Source: Sorangium aterium (GTDB lineage Bacteria > Myxococcota_A > Polyangia > Polyangiales > Polyangiaceae). Taken from it: a stretch of DNA of 64,000 nt. Both the position numbers and the translations under genes were made by a program. Each line of letters starts with the position of its first letter. The stretch's first letter is position 1. Below, piece by piece: positions 17,309 to 26,670 of this stretch. The stretch lies in NCBI RefSeq assembly GCF_028368935.1, contig NZ_JAQNDK010000003.1, positions 1,674,001-1,738,000 of the forward strand, read 5' to 3'. A model generated the notes under the pieces. That model was not told the DNA's origin. It did not search any database and saw nothing but the letters and a program-made list of their open reading frames with translations.

Positions 17309-18199
17309 TCAGATCTCCCCGTAGGCCCTTGCGATCACCCGGCGGGCCACCGACTGGATGCCGGTGTGCTCGAAGTAGTTGGTGGCGAGATCGATCGCGG
17401 CCGCGAGGCCATCGAGCTTGCCGCCCGCCGCGCCGAGGTGCCCGCTGATCCGCTCGAGCACGCCCTGCCGCTCGATGCCCTTCTTCGCAATGAAGCCGGC
17501 GATCGCCGTTTGCGACGCGCCGAGGCTCTCTTTCATGATCTCGCGCTTGGCATCCACGCTCCCGCCTGGCAGGTATCCCAGCAGGCGCGCAAAGCGGCTT
17601 TGCTGGCCGAGCTGCTCGTTCGTCGCGCTAGAAACGGTGTCCACGACCCGAGCGAGGAAGTCGGGGCCGAGCGGGATCATGCCGTCGCACACGATCCAGG
17701 CGGCGAGGCGCATCGCGTCGTCCTTCTCGTAGCTGGCGAGCGAGGCGGCGAAGTCGCCGATGCTGTCGCCCGGCAGCCCGTTGATCGAGCAGAACGCCGC
17801 GAGCTCGGCGACGAGCTTCACGCCCGCATCGATGGCCTGGGTGGTGTCGGCCTTGGGCGTGATCTTCGACAGGAAGGAGAGAAAATCGGACGCGTCGCCG
17901 ATCTTGCGCGCGATCGTCGCCACGCCGGCGAGGCCGCTCGTGTCGTCGACCAGCCGGAAGATCCGGACCGCGCGCTGGTAGCCCTGCTCCGACTCCGCAT
18001 AGAGGGCGATCGCACGCTCGCCGACCTGCTGGATGAGGCCCTGATCCTCCTCGCCGGTGACGAGCTTGATCATCTCCTCGAAGCTCGTGACGTTCTTCCA
18101 CTCGCCCGGCACGATGTAGTCGAGCGCCCCCAGCAGCCGAGTGGTCATGCTCGACTTCGGGAGGTCTTCGAGGATGGAGTGAATCGATTCGCGCGTCAT
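17309..18199 (-). CDS. Uncharacterised alpha-helical protein
   Basis: 296 residues, predicted mostly helical, without signal peptide or clear membrane segment. No catalytic motif that I recognise. Repeated Ala/Gly/Asp helices (for example KIGDASDFLSFLSKITPKAD and FAASLASYEKDDAMRLAAWIV) give a HEAT-like impression only. Its start lies 9 bp after the stop of the upstream lipoprotein gene, so the two are co-transcribed and probably act together. No function assigned. Confidence 0.6.
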   Translation of the reverse strand: MTRESIHSILEDLPKSSMTTRLLGALDYIVPGEWKNVTSFEEMIKLVTGEEDQGLIQQVGERAIALYAESEQGYQRAVRIFRLVDDTSGLAGVATIARKIGDASDFLSFLSKITPKADTTQAIDAGVKLVAELAAFCSINGLPGDSIGDFAASLASYEKDDAMRLAAWIVCDGMIPLGPDFLARVVDTVSSATNEQLGQQSRFARLLGYLPGGSVDAKREIMKESLGASQTAIAGFIAKKGIERQGVLERISGHLGAAGGKLDGLAAAIDLATNYFEHTGIQSVARRVIARAYGEI

Positions 18200-18208
18200 G
18201 GGGGCCCT

Positions 18209-18694
18209 TCAGAGGTTCGCTAGACCGCTCAGGTCAAATCGCTTCAGCCATTCTTTTCGCGCCTCGGGGTCCAGGGTCTGGGATGACACCTTCACCTGGA
18301 AACGATTCTTGACGAGGATCGCGGACTGGTTCTTCCCGACGGTCACGACCGGCATGCCGGCGAGGTGATCCGTCGCGCTCGCGAACTTGGCGACGACCTG
18401 GGGATCGCCCGCCGTGTCGGAGATGGATAGGGAGGCCACGTCGCCGCCGTCCTTTCGCAGCTTGGCCTCCGCGTAGCCAGGCTTCTCCGCGGTGAAGACG
18501 CGGCTCGTCCCCTCGGCTCCCTCCGGGGGGAAGAACGCATTGAACGCGGATCCTGGCTTGATGTCAGGGGCGGCGCTCGCGGCAGGCGTGGGCGCCTTGG
18601 CCGCCGCCTCGTCCCAGCGCGAGGGAGGTTCCTTCTGGCAGGCGACCAGCAAGAGCGCGACGGAGAAGAGCAGGGATGGCGTTCTCGTGTTCAT
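18209..18694 (-). CDS. Small lipoprotein, uncharacterised
   Basis: 161 residues from the ATG that gives a lipoprotein signal (LLFSVALLLVACQK, lipidated Cys about 19). A short Ala/Pro spacer leads to a globular domain of about 110 residues with VFTAEKPGYAEAKL and VTVGKNQSAILVKNRFQVKVSS, which looks beta-rich. It is first gene of a two-gene operon with the helical protein downstream. No family recognised. The upstream 280 bp (18695-18975) hold no other gene that I can support. Confidence 0.65.
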   Translation of the reverse strand: MNTRTPSLLFSVALLLVACQKEPPSRWDEAAAKAPTPAASAAPDIKPGSAFNAFFPPEGAEGTSRVFTAEKPGYAEAKLRKDGGDVASLSISDTAGDPQVVAKFASATDHLAGMPVVTVGKNQSAILVKNRFQVKVSSQTLDPEARKEWLKRFDLSGLANL

Positions 18695-18975
18695 CGTGTC
18701 TCCGGTCCGGTGCTGGCGCTGCGTGCACCCCCGCGACGATCGCCAACGTCTGAGCATCGGCCGTGCCATGTCGCGGCGACTGCCGTGGCGAGGAGAGACA
18801 CGATCTCGGAGCAGGATGGCGACGAGCGGCCGCTCGTTGGATAGGCGTGCAGGACGTGCTCACGCCCCTCCGCCGTGACGGCGCGTGACCGCGGTCCCGC
18901 CGGCGCCGCCCGCTCGTCTCGCACCCACGGGGCGTTCTCCGCTACGCGGAGGGCCAGCTCACGGCTTATCGTTGC

Positions 18976-20439
18976 TTACGTGTGCACTCTCGGGAGCACT
19001 TGCTCGAGGACGCCGACGGTGCCGTTGTCCCTTTCTACATGAAAGCGGACCGACAGGTTGTTGTTCTTGTCCCAGTCATCTCCGCCGTCGCTCGGATCGA
19101 GGATCGCAAAGTTGCGGTGGGTGACGCAGTACTTGTGATCCGATCCCGCGATCTCCCGGAGGGATCCCTTGATGTCTCCGTTGAACAGGTTCTGACTACC
19201 GCCGTTGGTCAGCACCGAGAGGATCATGCCGAACATCCCCTTGGGAGGTGGGCGCGCGATGCCGGATGCGGTCACCTGGTACAGGCGCGGCCGCGAGCGC
19301 GGCTTCCCGAACCCGAGGCCCGTGTCGATGTGCGCCATGGTGCCCACGTGGATATCGCCGCCCAGGAGCGTCACCTGGGTGCCAGGGCTGAAGCCGGCGA
19401 AATTCATGAGAGACATCAGGAAGCGCCTGCATTCGTTCTGGTTGTTGGAGGCCGCCCAGCCGTCCCGGATATCGTCGAGTGTGGCCTTGCTGAACACGCT
19501 CGAGAGCGCCTCGGCGGCCGCGAGCGGCAGGTAGACGACCGGCGTGCCGACCACGACAAGGAGGTGCCTGAGATCGAGCGCCGCGAGCTCGTTGAGCCTG
19601 AGCTCGAGGTCGTCGAGCTGCTGCTTGCCGAGGATCGTCCCGTTCTTCCACGAGCGCTGCGACCGCCCATCGACCGCGAGGATGGCGACGTCGCCATACT
19701 TCGCGATCCAGCCGAACCCCGAGCTGCTCAGGCGGTCCCTTGGGCTCAGCGCCATCTGAAACTCCTTGAACGCCTGCTCCGCGGCCCTGTAGCGCTCCAC
19801 GGCCTGCGCGGTGCCGTCGTTGTTGTTCGACCCCCAGCCATCGTAGATCTCGTGGTCGTCCCACATCATGATGTTCGGGCAGCTCCCGAGGACCGCCGCC
19901 ACGTCGGGGTGCGACCACGTCTGCGCGTAGTGCCTGCGGTACGCGGCGGTGCGCCCCTCCGAGGGCGACCACCCCGTGGGATCGCCGTCGCCGTAGATCT
20001 GGTCTCCGGCGTGGACAAGGAGGTTCACCTTGCCTTCGTCCACGAGGGCCTTGAGCGCCCGCCACATCGCCCCGCGCCGCTCCTTGGGAAACTCGTGATT
20101 GTCGATGTCGTTGCAGCTCACGAGGCCGATACGGATCGGCCCGTTCGCGACGGTGCGGAAGGCGGAGCCGTTGATGCTCAGGTTGTCCGCGGGTGTAGGG
20201 AGCGGATCTCCTGCGTCGTGCTCCACGATGCCGTAGCGAACCCTCTCGCCGCTCAGCCCGCTCAGCTCGAACGTGGCGAGCCCGAAGGGCGGCGCGCTGT
20301 TGATCGGCACGTCGAGCGTGCGAACGCCGTTGTCGTCCGCGAACGCCAGCCTCGCTCTCGCCTTGGGCCTCTCGAAGACGGCCAGGATCCTGCTGGTTGT
20401 CTGCGTCGTGTGACCGATGACTGCGCTTTTGAACGCCAT
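18976..20439 (-). CDS. PhoD-like metallophosphatase
   Basis: 487 residues. The start at 20439 is supported by GGGAGG just upstream; an in-frame ATG further out would add a charged tail with no homologous character. PhoD/PhoX-type metal-ligand motifs appear in order: LVSCNDID, HAGDQIYGDGD, WDDHEIYDGWG and LLGGDIHVG. An N-terminal beta-sandwich of about 100 residues precedes the catalytic domain, as in PhoD. Unlike Bacillus PhoD there is no Tat signal (no twin Arg), so this copy appears cytoplasmic. Likely phosphodiesterase or phosphatase; substrate unknown. Confidence 0.8.
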   Translation of the reverse strand: MAFKSAVIGHTTQTTSRILAVFERPKARARLAFADDNGVRTLDVPINSAPPFGLATFELSGLSGERVRYGIVEHDAGDPLPTPADNLSINGSAFRTVANGPIRIGLVSCNDIDNHEFPKERRGAMWRALKALVDEGKVNLLVHAGDQIYGDGDPTGWSPSEGRTAAYRRHYAQTWSHPDVAAVLGSCPNIMMWDDHEIYDGWGSNNNDGTAQAVERYRAAEQAFKEFQMALSPRDRLSSSGFGWIAKYGDVAILAVDGRSQRSWKNGTILGKQQLDDLELRLNELAALDLRHLLVVVGTPVVYLPLAAAEALSSVFSKATLDDIRDGWAASNNQNECRRFLMSLMNFAGFSPGTQVTLLGGDIHVGTMAHIDTGLGFGKPRSRPRLYQVTASGIARPPPKGMFGMILSVLTNGGSQNLFNGDIKGSLREIAGSDHKYCVTHRNFAILDPSDGGDDWDKNNNLSVRFHVERDNGTVGVLEQVLPRVHT

Positions 20440-20621
20440 GGTCCGCCTCCCTGGCGAGAGCTCGTCAGGCTCGTTGTCTACCTGCGGTTCCGGGCAACCC
20501 GCGCGATCCGGCCCGGGGCCCCGCCTCCCGACGACCTGGCGGGCATGATCCCCTATGTTTCGTCGCGGGCGGCCGAACGCAAGTTTTTCGGCTCGCGCCG
20601 AGGCCCTCTCACGTCTCGCGC

Positions 20622-21896
20622 TCACCGCGTCGGGGGCGGGAGCGCGGCGTCGGCGGGCGCGACGCCGGCGGCGACCACGGGGTAGCCCTGGCCTCGGCGC
20701 GTCCCGGCCGCCTGCGTGACGAACAGCAGCGAGAACCCGGGGTAGACCGCCACCGCGGGCGCACGCGGCGAGAGCGCGGACGACGCGCCGAACACCGGCG
20801 CGACGGCGCGCTCTAGCGGGCCGTCGTGGCCCAGGCGGGCGGCCAGGCCGATGGCCGAGCGCCCGGCGCTGTCCCTTCCGGCGTAGTAGACGCGAAGGAG
20901 CGGGCGACCCGTGGCGGAGACGGCGAGCGCCGGGGCGGGATCGGAGACGGCCGCGCTGTCGAAGGGCTCGCCCTCCGCCGCCGGCGCGCCGGCGCCTTCC
21001 GGGGCGCCGGCGCCGACGATGGACGCCGGCTCGAGCGCGGGACCGCCGCCGACGCGCTCCCAGGCGAGGCCGTCGTCGCTGCGCGCCTCGCCAAGGAACG
21101 AGGCGCCCGCCTCGCCGGCGACCTCGTAGAACATGCGCAGCGAGCCGTCGGGCAGGCGGACCACGCCGGGGCTCCTCGGGATCGCGCCGCGCTCCCAGCC
21201 GTCGCCGTCGGGCAGGCGGACCACGCCGGGGCTCCTCGGGATCGCGCCGCGCTCCCAGCCGTCGCCGTCAGCGGCCGGCGCGAGCACGGGCGCCGGCTCG
21301 CGCGTGAAGGCGAGCCCATCGGCGCTGCGCGCCAATCCGATGCCGCCCGCCGCCGCGTAGTAGAGCCAGATCTCGCCGCGCACGAGCACCGCCGAGGGGG
21401 CCGCCACCGTGCCGCCTTCCCAGGGCAGCTCCGGCGCGAGGACCGTCACCGACGATCGCTCGAACGAGCGGCCGTCCGCGGCATCGTAGCGGACGACGGC
21501 GTTCGGCGGAGCGAGGGGGTCTGGCGGGGCGTCCTCGGGGTGGAGGGTGGCCGCGAAGAAGCCGGCGGCGGCGAGCGTCGAGGGATCGTCGTCGAGATCG
21601 ACGACGGACGCGTCGCGCACGAAGCGCTCGTCGTCCTCCATGACGTGCGGGGCCGTCCGCGCGTTGCCTAGCTCCTCCCCCGCGATCTCCCGGAACGGGC
21701 CGGCGTGGGCGTTCGGCAGGCTGCCCTCGCCGCCCTCCGACGGGAGCGTCGCGCAGGCGGCGAACAACCCTGCTGCGACGAGCGCGAGCGCCCGCAGAGA
21801 CGATGGCTCCAACGCCAGACGTGGCCCAGTCCCTGGCGAACAGGCGGTGACACGACATGTGTGCCGACGTTCATCGATCTGCATGTGAAATGTCAC
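20622..21896 (-). CDS. Lipoprotein with glycosidase-like beta-propeller repeats and internal 60-bp duplication
   Basis: 424 residues by the longest ATG frame. A lipobox LVAAGLFAAC sits at about 48, unusually deep, so the real start may be a non-ATG codon closer to it. Repeated blocks of the form PSAVLVRGEIWLYYAA, GIGLARSADGLAFTR and SPGVVRLPDGSLRMFYEV resemble five-bladed propellers of GH43/GH62-like or sialidase-type proteins, although no catalytic triad is clear. The block GDGWERGAIPRSPGVVRLPD is present twice in tandem (see the repeat entry). It follows the FadL-like pair but reads toward the PhoD gene. Carbohydrate binding is inference. Confidence 0.65.
   Translation of the reverse strand: MTFHMQIDERRHTCRVTACSPGTGPRLALEPSSLRALALVAAGLFAACATLPSEGGEGSLPNAHAGPFREIAGEELGNARTAPHVMEDDERFVRDASVVDLDDDPSTLAAAGFFAATLHPEDAPPDPLAPPNAVVRYDAADGRSFERSSVTVLAPELPWEGGTVAAPSAVLVRGEIWLYYAAAGGIGLARSADGLAFTREPAPVLAPAADGDGWERGAIPRSPGVVRLPDGDGWERGAIPRSPGVVRLPDGSLRMFYEVAGEAGASFLGEARSDDGLAWERVGGGPALEPASIVGAGAPEGAGAPAAEGEPFDSAAVSDPAPALAVSATGRPLLRVYYAGRDSAGRSAIGLAARLGHDGPLERAVAPVFGASSALSPRAPAVAVYPGFSLLFVTQAAGTRRGQGYPVVAAGVAPADAALPPPTR
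21144..21269. repeat. Perfect 60-bp tandem duplication inside a coding gene
   Basis: Positions 21144-21209 are identical to 21204-21269: a 60-bp unit in two full copies plus 6 bp, in frame, duplicating exactly 20 residues of the lipoprotein. Perfect identity suggests a recent slippage event or an assembly effect. Confidence 0.9.
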
Positions 21897-21911
21897 TATG
21901 TGTGCGCCGCC

Positions 21912-23282
21912 TCAGAACGCCGCCGTCACCGTCGCCCCCAGGTTCAGCATCGTCCCGTCGGCCCGGTAATCCCCAACGAAATCCGCCGGGTTGTCCTTCT
22001 CGACCACCACCTCTGGCAGCACCGACAGCTGCCCGTGCAGGTCGATCCGGAGCGACCCTGGCAGCTCCTCCAGCGGCCGGTTCAGGACGACGCCCGCCCC
22101 CAGCGACATCGTGTGCCGGTCCGCGTCGACGTAGTTCGTCACGCCCTTCTGCGGCGGCACCGGGGACCTCTCGTAGACGTAGCCCGCGCGGAGCGGGATC
22201 TCGATCGCGCGGCGCTCGCCCTGCCCGGCCACCTTGCGCAGGCCCCCCGCCGCCGGGATGACGTACTCGACACCCAGCCTCGGCACGAACCGATCCCCGA
22301 ACCGGAGCGGCGCGACGGCCGTGGGCCTCGGATCGTCGGGCAGGTCGATCGGCACCTCCGGCGGAGGCGCCGCCTCGAGGTGCGCCCGCGTCCTCGCCAC
22401 CGGGCTCTCGTAGGCCGACCAGTTCACCCACGTCACGTCCAGGTTCACGCGGAGGCCGCGGATCCGCTGGAAGCTCGCCCCCACGACGACCTGCCGCGGC
22501 AGGAACGCGTCGACGGTGCGCGACTCGAGCTCGTACAGGAGCGGCACCTCGATGCCCGCGAAGTCCACGACCCCCTGCAAGCGCGCGTCGATCGCGAGGG
22601 GGAGCTTCGCCTCCCCGCGGTAGGCGATGCCCACGAAGCCGAGCTCTCCGGCGCGCACCCGGGCGCCGAGGTGCGGATAGCGGATCGACGTGAGATCCGC
22701 GTCCACCTCGTGCCGGAGCGCCGAGTCGTAGGGAGACAGCGCGTCCGCGCGGCCCGTCACCGCGAAGCGGCCCCGCGTCGAGGCGAGGAACGCGACGCCG
22801 CCGCCGAGCTCGAGGAACGGGAGCGGGCGGACCGCGACGCTCGCGGCGAGGAAGAGGATCGACAGCCGGTCGTCGTAGAGCTCCCAGCGCGGCGTCTCCT
22901 GGCGGATCGCCTCGATCCGCGACAGCCCGTCGTCCGGCAGGAACGTCGCCAGGCCGAGCGCGAACGGCACCCCGAGCACCTCGCCGGGCACGACCAGGCC
23001 GCCCGCGAGCCCGTGGACGTCGCGCACGCCGCTGTCGCGGCCGTTCGTGCGCAGGCGGTTCGACGCGTAGCCGTAGCCGATCGAGAGGCCGAGGCCCGTC
23101 GCGCCGCAGAGGCCCGCCGGGTTGTAGTAGCTCGCCGAGAAATCGGTCGCGTCCGCCACGAGCGCGCCGCCCATCGAGGCGCCGCGCGAGCCGAGGCCAT
23201 ACGCGTCGGGCGCATGCGCGCGCGCTCGCCCCGCGGCGGCGAGCGAGAGCAGCGCGGCAGCGGCGCAGGGGAGCCGGCGCAT
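21912..23282 (-). CDS. FadL/OmpP1-family outer-membrane transporter
   Basis: 456 residues with a signal peptide (LPCAAAALLSLAAAGRARA). After it comes YGLGSRGASMGGALVADATDFSASYYNPAGL, the characteristic FadL N-terminal hatch region (GxRxxxMGGAxxAxxxDxxAxxxNPAxL). The rest is a long run of amphipathic beta strands ending in aromatic GATVTAAF. The start is set by a TGATG overlap with the stop of the upstream paralogue (23280-23284), showing translational coupling. Transport of hydrophobic compounds is the family role; the substrate here is unknown. Confidence 0.85.
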   Translation of the reverse strand: MRRLPCAAAALLSLAAAGRARAHAPDAYGLGSRGASMGGALVADATDFSASYYNPAGLCGATGLGLSIGYGYASNRLRTNGRDSGVRDVHGLAGGLVVPGEVLGVPFALGLATFLPDDGLSRIEAIRQETPRWELYDDRLSILFLAASVAVRPLPFLELGGGVAFLASTRGRFAVTGRADALSPYDSALRHEVDADLTSIRYPHLGARVRAGELGFVGIAYRGEAKLPLAIDARLQGVVDFAGIEVPLLYELESRTVDAFLPRQVVVGASFQRIRGLRVNLDVTWVNWSAYESPVARTRAHLEAAPPPEVPIDLPDDPRPTAVAPLRFGDRFVPRLGVEYVIPAAGGLRKVAGQGERRAIEIPLRAGYVYERSPVPPQKGVTNYVDADRHTMSLGAGVVLNRPLEELPGSLRIDLHGQLSVLPEVVVEKDNPADFVGDYRADGTMLNLGATVTAAF

Positions 23283-24604
23283 CAGAACGCCACCCCGAGC
23301 GTCGTCCCGCCCGCGACGAGCACGCCCCGCGTGCGCACGGGGCCGGCGCCGCGCTCCACGTCGCCCGCCGCTCCCTCCTCCCGCTTCCGGTGCGCGCGCC
23401 GCAGGAGCAGCTGGACCTGGCCGAACAGGTCCAGCGTCAGCCGCGGCAGCGGCGCCGAGAGCGCGAGCCCGTAGCCGAGCGAGAGCGCGACGCGCGCGTT
23501 GTCGTAGACGTTGGACGCGCCCGTCTGCTCCGGCGCGGGCGACGGCTCGAAGAACGCGCCGGCGCGCGCGTACGCCGTGGCGCCCCGCCCCAGCGCGAGG
23601 CTGCGCTCCACGCCGGCGCGCGGCACGACCGTGTCCGAGTACCCCGGGTCCTCGGGCACCGGCGCCGCGCACGAGCCGGCGAACGGCTCGCCCGTCTCGG
23701 GGTCGACCTCCGGGCAGCGAACCGTCGCCTCGAGCGCTCCTGGGTAGTCCGACCAGCGCTTGTACGTCGCGCCGATCGCCACCTTCCACGGCCCCTTCAC
23801 GCGCGCCACCTCGAGCGCGATCTGCGCGGGATCGTACTGCGCGATCCCCGCGATGTGGAGCAGCGGCACGGCGATCCCCCCGAGATCCTCGGCGTGGATG
23901 ACGACGTTGAACCGCCCGACGAGCGCGCCGCGGAACGCCGCCCCGACGCGGTAGGCGCCGACGTCGTAGCTCGCGCCGAGGATCGGCCCGTAGCTCGCGA
24001 CGAGCGTGTCCTCGACGAGGGTGCCCACGCGGCCGGAGGCGTCGGTCGCCACCGTCACCGCGCCGGACAGCGCCGCCAGCGCGGCGAAGCCGGCGCCCAC
24101 CCGGACGCCGCGCCCCACCCGCGCGCCGAGCGCCGCCTGCACCGCGACCGACTGGGTGCGATCCGCCAGCGGGAACTGCGGCGTCTCCGGGTAGAGGATC
24201 CGCCCGCGGACCACCACGTCGAACGGCGCGAAGAAGCCGAGGCCGATCGTCACGCGATCCGCGAGCGCGCCGCCGAACGGGATCGGCACCGTCGCGCCGA
24301 TCACGCTGCCGCGCAGCGGCGCGTAGGACAGCCGCACGTCGCCGGCGCGGAGGTCGAAGATCGCGCCCGCGAGCCCCAGCGTGAGCCGGCGCTCGCGCGA
24401 CAGCGACAGGAGCGCCGGGTTCGCGTGGACGGCCTCGTAGCCCTCCGCTGCCGCGGCGCCGGTCGCGCCCAGGGCGCTCGAGCGCGCGCCGAAGCCGAGC
24501 ACGTCCTCCGGCGACGCCTGCGCCGCGGCGCCGTGTGCGAGGGCGAGCCCCGCCGCCAGGAGCGGCGCGAACCCGCGCCCCCTCCGGCGGATCCGGCGAA
24601 ACAT
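23282..24604 (-). CDS. FadL/OmpP1-family outer-membrane transporter, tandem paralogue
   Basis: 440 residues with a signal peptide (FAPLLAAGLALAHGAAAQA) and the FadL-like opening LGFGARSSALGATGAAAAEGYEAVHANPALLSLS, then beta-barrel strands ending TTLGVAF. It contains a Cys pair in an extracellular-loop-like insert (CPEVDPETGEPFAGSC). It is the first gene of a two-gene operon with the downstream paralogue, and divergent from rlmN with only 51 bp between, so the two promoters must overlap or be very compact. Confidence 0.82.
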   Translation of the reverse strand: MFRRIRRRGRGFAPLLAAGLALAHGAAAQASPEDVLGFGARSSALGATGAAAAEGYEAVHANPALLSLSRERRLTLGLAGAIFDLRAGDVRLSYAPLRGSVIGATVPIPFGGALADRVTIGLGFFAPFDVVVRGRILYPETPQFPLADRTQSVAVQAALGARVGRGVRVGAGFAALAALSGAVTVATDASGRVGTLVEDTLVASYGPILGASYDVGAYRVGAAFRGALVGRFNVVIHAEDLGGIAVPLLHIAGIAQYDPAQIALEVARVKGPWKVAIGATYKRWSDYPGALEATVRCPEVDPETGEPFAGSCAAPVPEDPGYSDTVVPRAGVERSLALGRGATAYARAGAFFEPSPAPEQTGASNVYDNARVALSLGYGLALSAPLPRLTLDLFGQVQLLLRRAHRKREEGAAGDVERGAGPVRTRGVLVAGGTTLGVAF

Positions 24605-24655
24605 GCGCGCGCGACCGTAGACTGGGCCGCCCTGGCGCGCTAGTCGGTATCCGCC

Positions 24656-25897
24656 GTGGATCTCAGCCCTCGAAGCAGCCCGGACGAACGCCGCCCCCGC
24701 CTCGCGCTCCAGGCCGTGCTGCCGGAGGAGCTCGCCGGAGCGTGCGGCATCGACATCGCCGACGCGCGCCGCATCGTCTCCCTGGCGCACCGCCTCGGCG
24801 AGCTCCCCGCCCGCGCGCCCGCGACCGTCCGGCGCGCCGCGCTCGACGCGGCGCGGTCGGCGGGCGAGATCAGGACGCTCGCGCTCGTCGAGCGGCGCGC
24901 GAGCGCCGAGGATCCGTTCGTGAAGTACGCCTTCCGCCTCGAGGACGGGGCGACGGTCGAGTCGGTGCGCATCCCGCTCGAGCGGCCGGGCCGGTACTCG
25001 GCGTGCGTGAGCTCGCAGGTCGGCTGCGCGCTCGCGTGCGCCTTCTGCGCCACCGGGCGCATGGGCCTCACGCGCAACCTGGAGGCGTGGGAGATCGTCG
25101 AGCAGGTGCGGCTCATCCGCCGCGATCTCGACGCCACGATCGGAGGCGGCGCGCGCGTCCATGGAGTGCTGTTCCAGGGCATGGGCGAGCCGCTCGCGAA
25201 CGCCGACCGGGTCATCCAGGCGATCCGGGTGCTCTCCGAGCCGAGCGCGCAGGCCATCGACATGCGCAACATCACCGTCTGTACGGCGGGGCTCCCGTCC
25301 GGCATCCGGCGGCTCGCGGCCGAGGTCCCCGCGGTCCGGCTCGGCCTGTCGCTCGGCTCGGTGCGCCCCGGCAAGCGGCGCCTGCTCATGCCGATCGACG
25401 GCGCGCACCCGCTCGACGAGGTCCTCGCGGCCGTGGGCGAGCACGCGCGCGCGAGCGGGCACGCGCCGATGTGGGCGTACACGCTCCTCGCGGACCAGAA
25501 CGACACGGACGACGACGCCGCGTGCCTGGCCGCGCTCGCCCGCGGCTTCGCGGCGCAGCACGGCATCTCTCCCCGGCTCAGCCTCATCCCCTACAACGCG
25601 ATAGGCGCGCCCGGCGATCCCCTGCCCTCGCCGGGCGGCGGCGATGAACGCGGCGCGTCGGCCGATCCGTTCGTGCGCTCGGCGCGGCTCGACGCGTTCC
25701 GCGCGGTCCTCTCCGCCGCCGGCGTCGGCTCGATCGTGCGCTACTCGGGCGGGGGCGACGTCGGCGCGGCGTGCGGGCAGCTCGCGCGGCCTCTGGCGGA
25801 GGCGCAGCGGCCGGGCGGCCGCCGGGCGCCGCCCCGCGCCGGGGCGACCGCGGGCGCGGCCGACGCCGGGCCAGGCGCGCCGCCCAGGCCAGCGTGA
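24656..25897 (+). CDS. rlmN: RlmN-family dual-specificity RNA methyltransferase (radical SAM)
   Basis: 413 residues, GTG start. Radical-SAM cluster CALACAFC (CxxxCxxC) preceded by the conserved CVSSQVG Cys, MGEPLAN, and the C-terminal DVGAACGQLA with the Cys that carries the transferred methyl. These define RlmN, which methylates C2 of A2503 in 23S rRNA and A37 of some tRNAs. Some core positions deviate from E. coli RlmN: the motif around the second half reads LSLGSVRPGKRRLLMPIDG and the usual RGDDI before the final Cys is GGGDV. A divergent paralogue is therefore possible. A Gly/Asp-rich loop near 330 and a Gly/Arg/Ala-rich tail are extra. Confidence 0.82.
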   Translation: MDLSPRSSPDERRPRLALQAVLPEELAGACGIDIADARRIVSLAHRLGELPARAPATVRRAALDAARSAGEIRTLALVERRASAEDPFVKYAFRLEDGATVESVRIPLERPGRYSACVSSQVGCALACAFCATGRMGLTRNLEAWEIVEQVRLIRRDLDATIGGGARVHGVLFQGMGEPLANADRVIQAIRVLSEPSAQAIDMRNITVCTAGLPSGIRRLAAEVPAVRLGLSLGSVRPGKRRLLMPIDGAHPLDEVLAAVGEHARASGHAPMWAYTLLADQNDTDDDAACLAALARGFAAQHGISPRLSLIPYNAIGAPGDPLPSPGGGDERGASADPFVRSARLDAFRAVLSAAGVGSIVRYSGGGDVGAACGQLARPLAEAQRPGGRRAPPRAGATAGAADAGPGAPPRPA

Positions 25898-25941
25898 GCG
25901 TCGCTATGGATCCCCGCTCCCGCGCGCGCTAGCTTGCGCGC

Positions 25942-26670
25942 GTGTTCGGCTTCAGCTTCAGCGAGATCATGGTGCTCGCCATCGTGGGCATCATCGTGGT
26001 CGGTCCCCGGCGGCTGCCAGCGATGATGCGAACGGCGGGGAGCTGGATCGCCAGGCTCCGCCGCTTGAGCACGGAGCTCCGGACGCAGAGCGGCATCGAC
26101 GATCTGATCCGCTCGGAGGGGCTGGAGCGTGAGCTCCGCGAGCTCCGCGCCCTCTCGCGGGTCAACGTGATCGAGACGCTGGTGAACCCCGTCGTCGGCG
26201 CCGTGACCGCCGGTACGGTCGCCTCGTCCACGCCGCGCGTGAGGCCGCCGGATCCCGAGCCGCCGCCGCCGCCCGACGTGAAGCCGCTCCGGGAGCGCGA
26301 GTACCCCGTCCTCGGCTGCGACGCCTACGGCGTGACGCTGGACGCGGCGCCGGACGGCGCGACCAGCCTGCCGGCCGCAGCAGAGAGCGCGACCCCCACG
26401 GAGACGGCGGACGCGGCGGACGCCACGGCCGGCGTGGCCGGCGCAGACACAACGGCTGGCGCGGCAGACGCCACGGCCGACGCGGGGTCAGCCGCGGTCG
26501 CTGTGACCGCGGCCGCAGACACCGCCGCGGTCACAGCGACCGCGGCCGCAGACACCGCCGCGGTCACAGCGACCGCGGCACCAGACAACGCCACGGTCAC
26601 AGCGACCGCGGCCGCAGACACCGCCGCGGCGACGCAGGGCCTGGCGACCGGAAACGGAGCGACGTCATGA
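25942..26670 (+). CDS. tatB: Sec-independent translocase component TatB
   Basis: 242 residues, GTG start. N-terminal membrane helix FSFSEIMVLAIVGIIVVGPRRLP with the Gly-Pro hinge, followed by an amphipathic helix (MMRTAGSWIARLRRLSTELR), which matches TatB/TatA. The length and the longer amphipathic segment favour TatB. The C-terminal 120 residues are low complexity, with 11-residue repeats DTAAVTATAAA encoded by 33-bp DNA repeats; this part is unlikely to be structured. Overlaps tatC by 4 bp (ATGA). A separate tatA must lie elsewhere. Confidence 0.85.
   Translation: MFGFSFSEIMVLAIVGIIVVGPRRLPAMMRTAGSWIARLRRLSTELRTQSGIDDLIRSEGLERELRELRALSRVNVIETLVNPVVGAVTAGTVASSTPRVRPPDPEPPPPPDVKPLREREYPVLGCDAYGVTLDAAPDGATSLPAAAESATPTETADAADATAGVAGADTTAGAADATADAGSAAVAVTAAADTAAVTATAAADTAAVTATAAPDNATVTATAAADTAAATQGLATGNGATS
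26518..26631. repeat. 33-bp tandem repeats in the tatB tail
   Basis: Units start at 26518, 26551, 26584 and 26617 (the last partial). Each begins GACACCGCCGCGGTCACAGC or a near variant and encodes DTAAVTATAAA. Confidence 0.85.
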
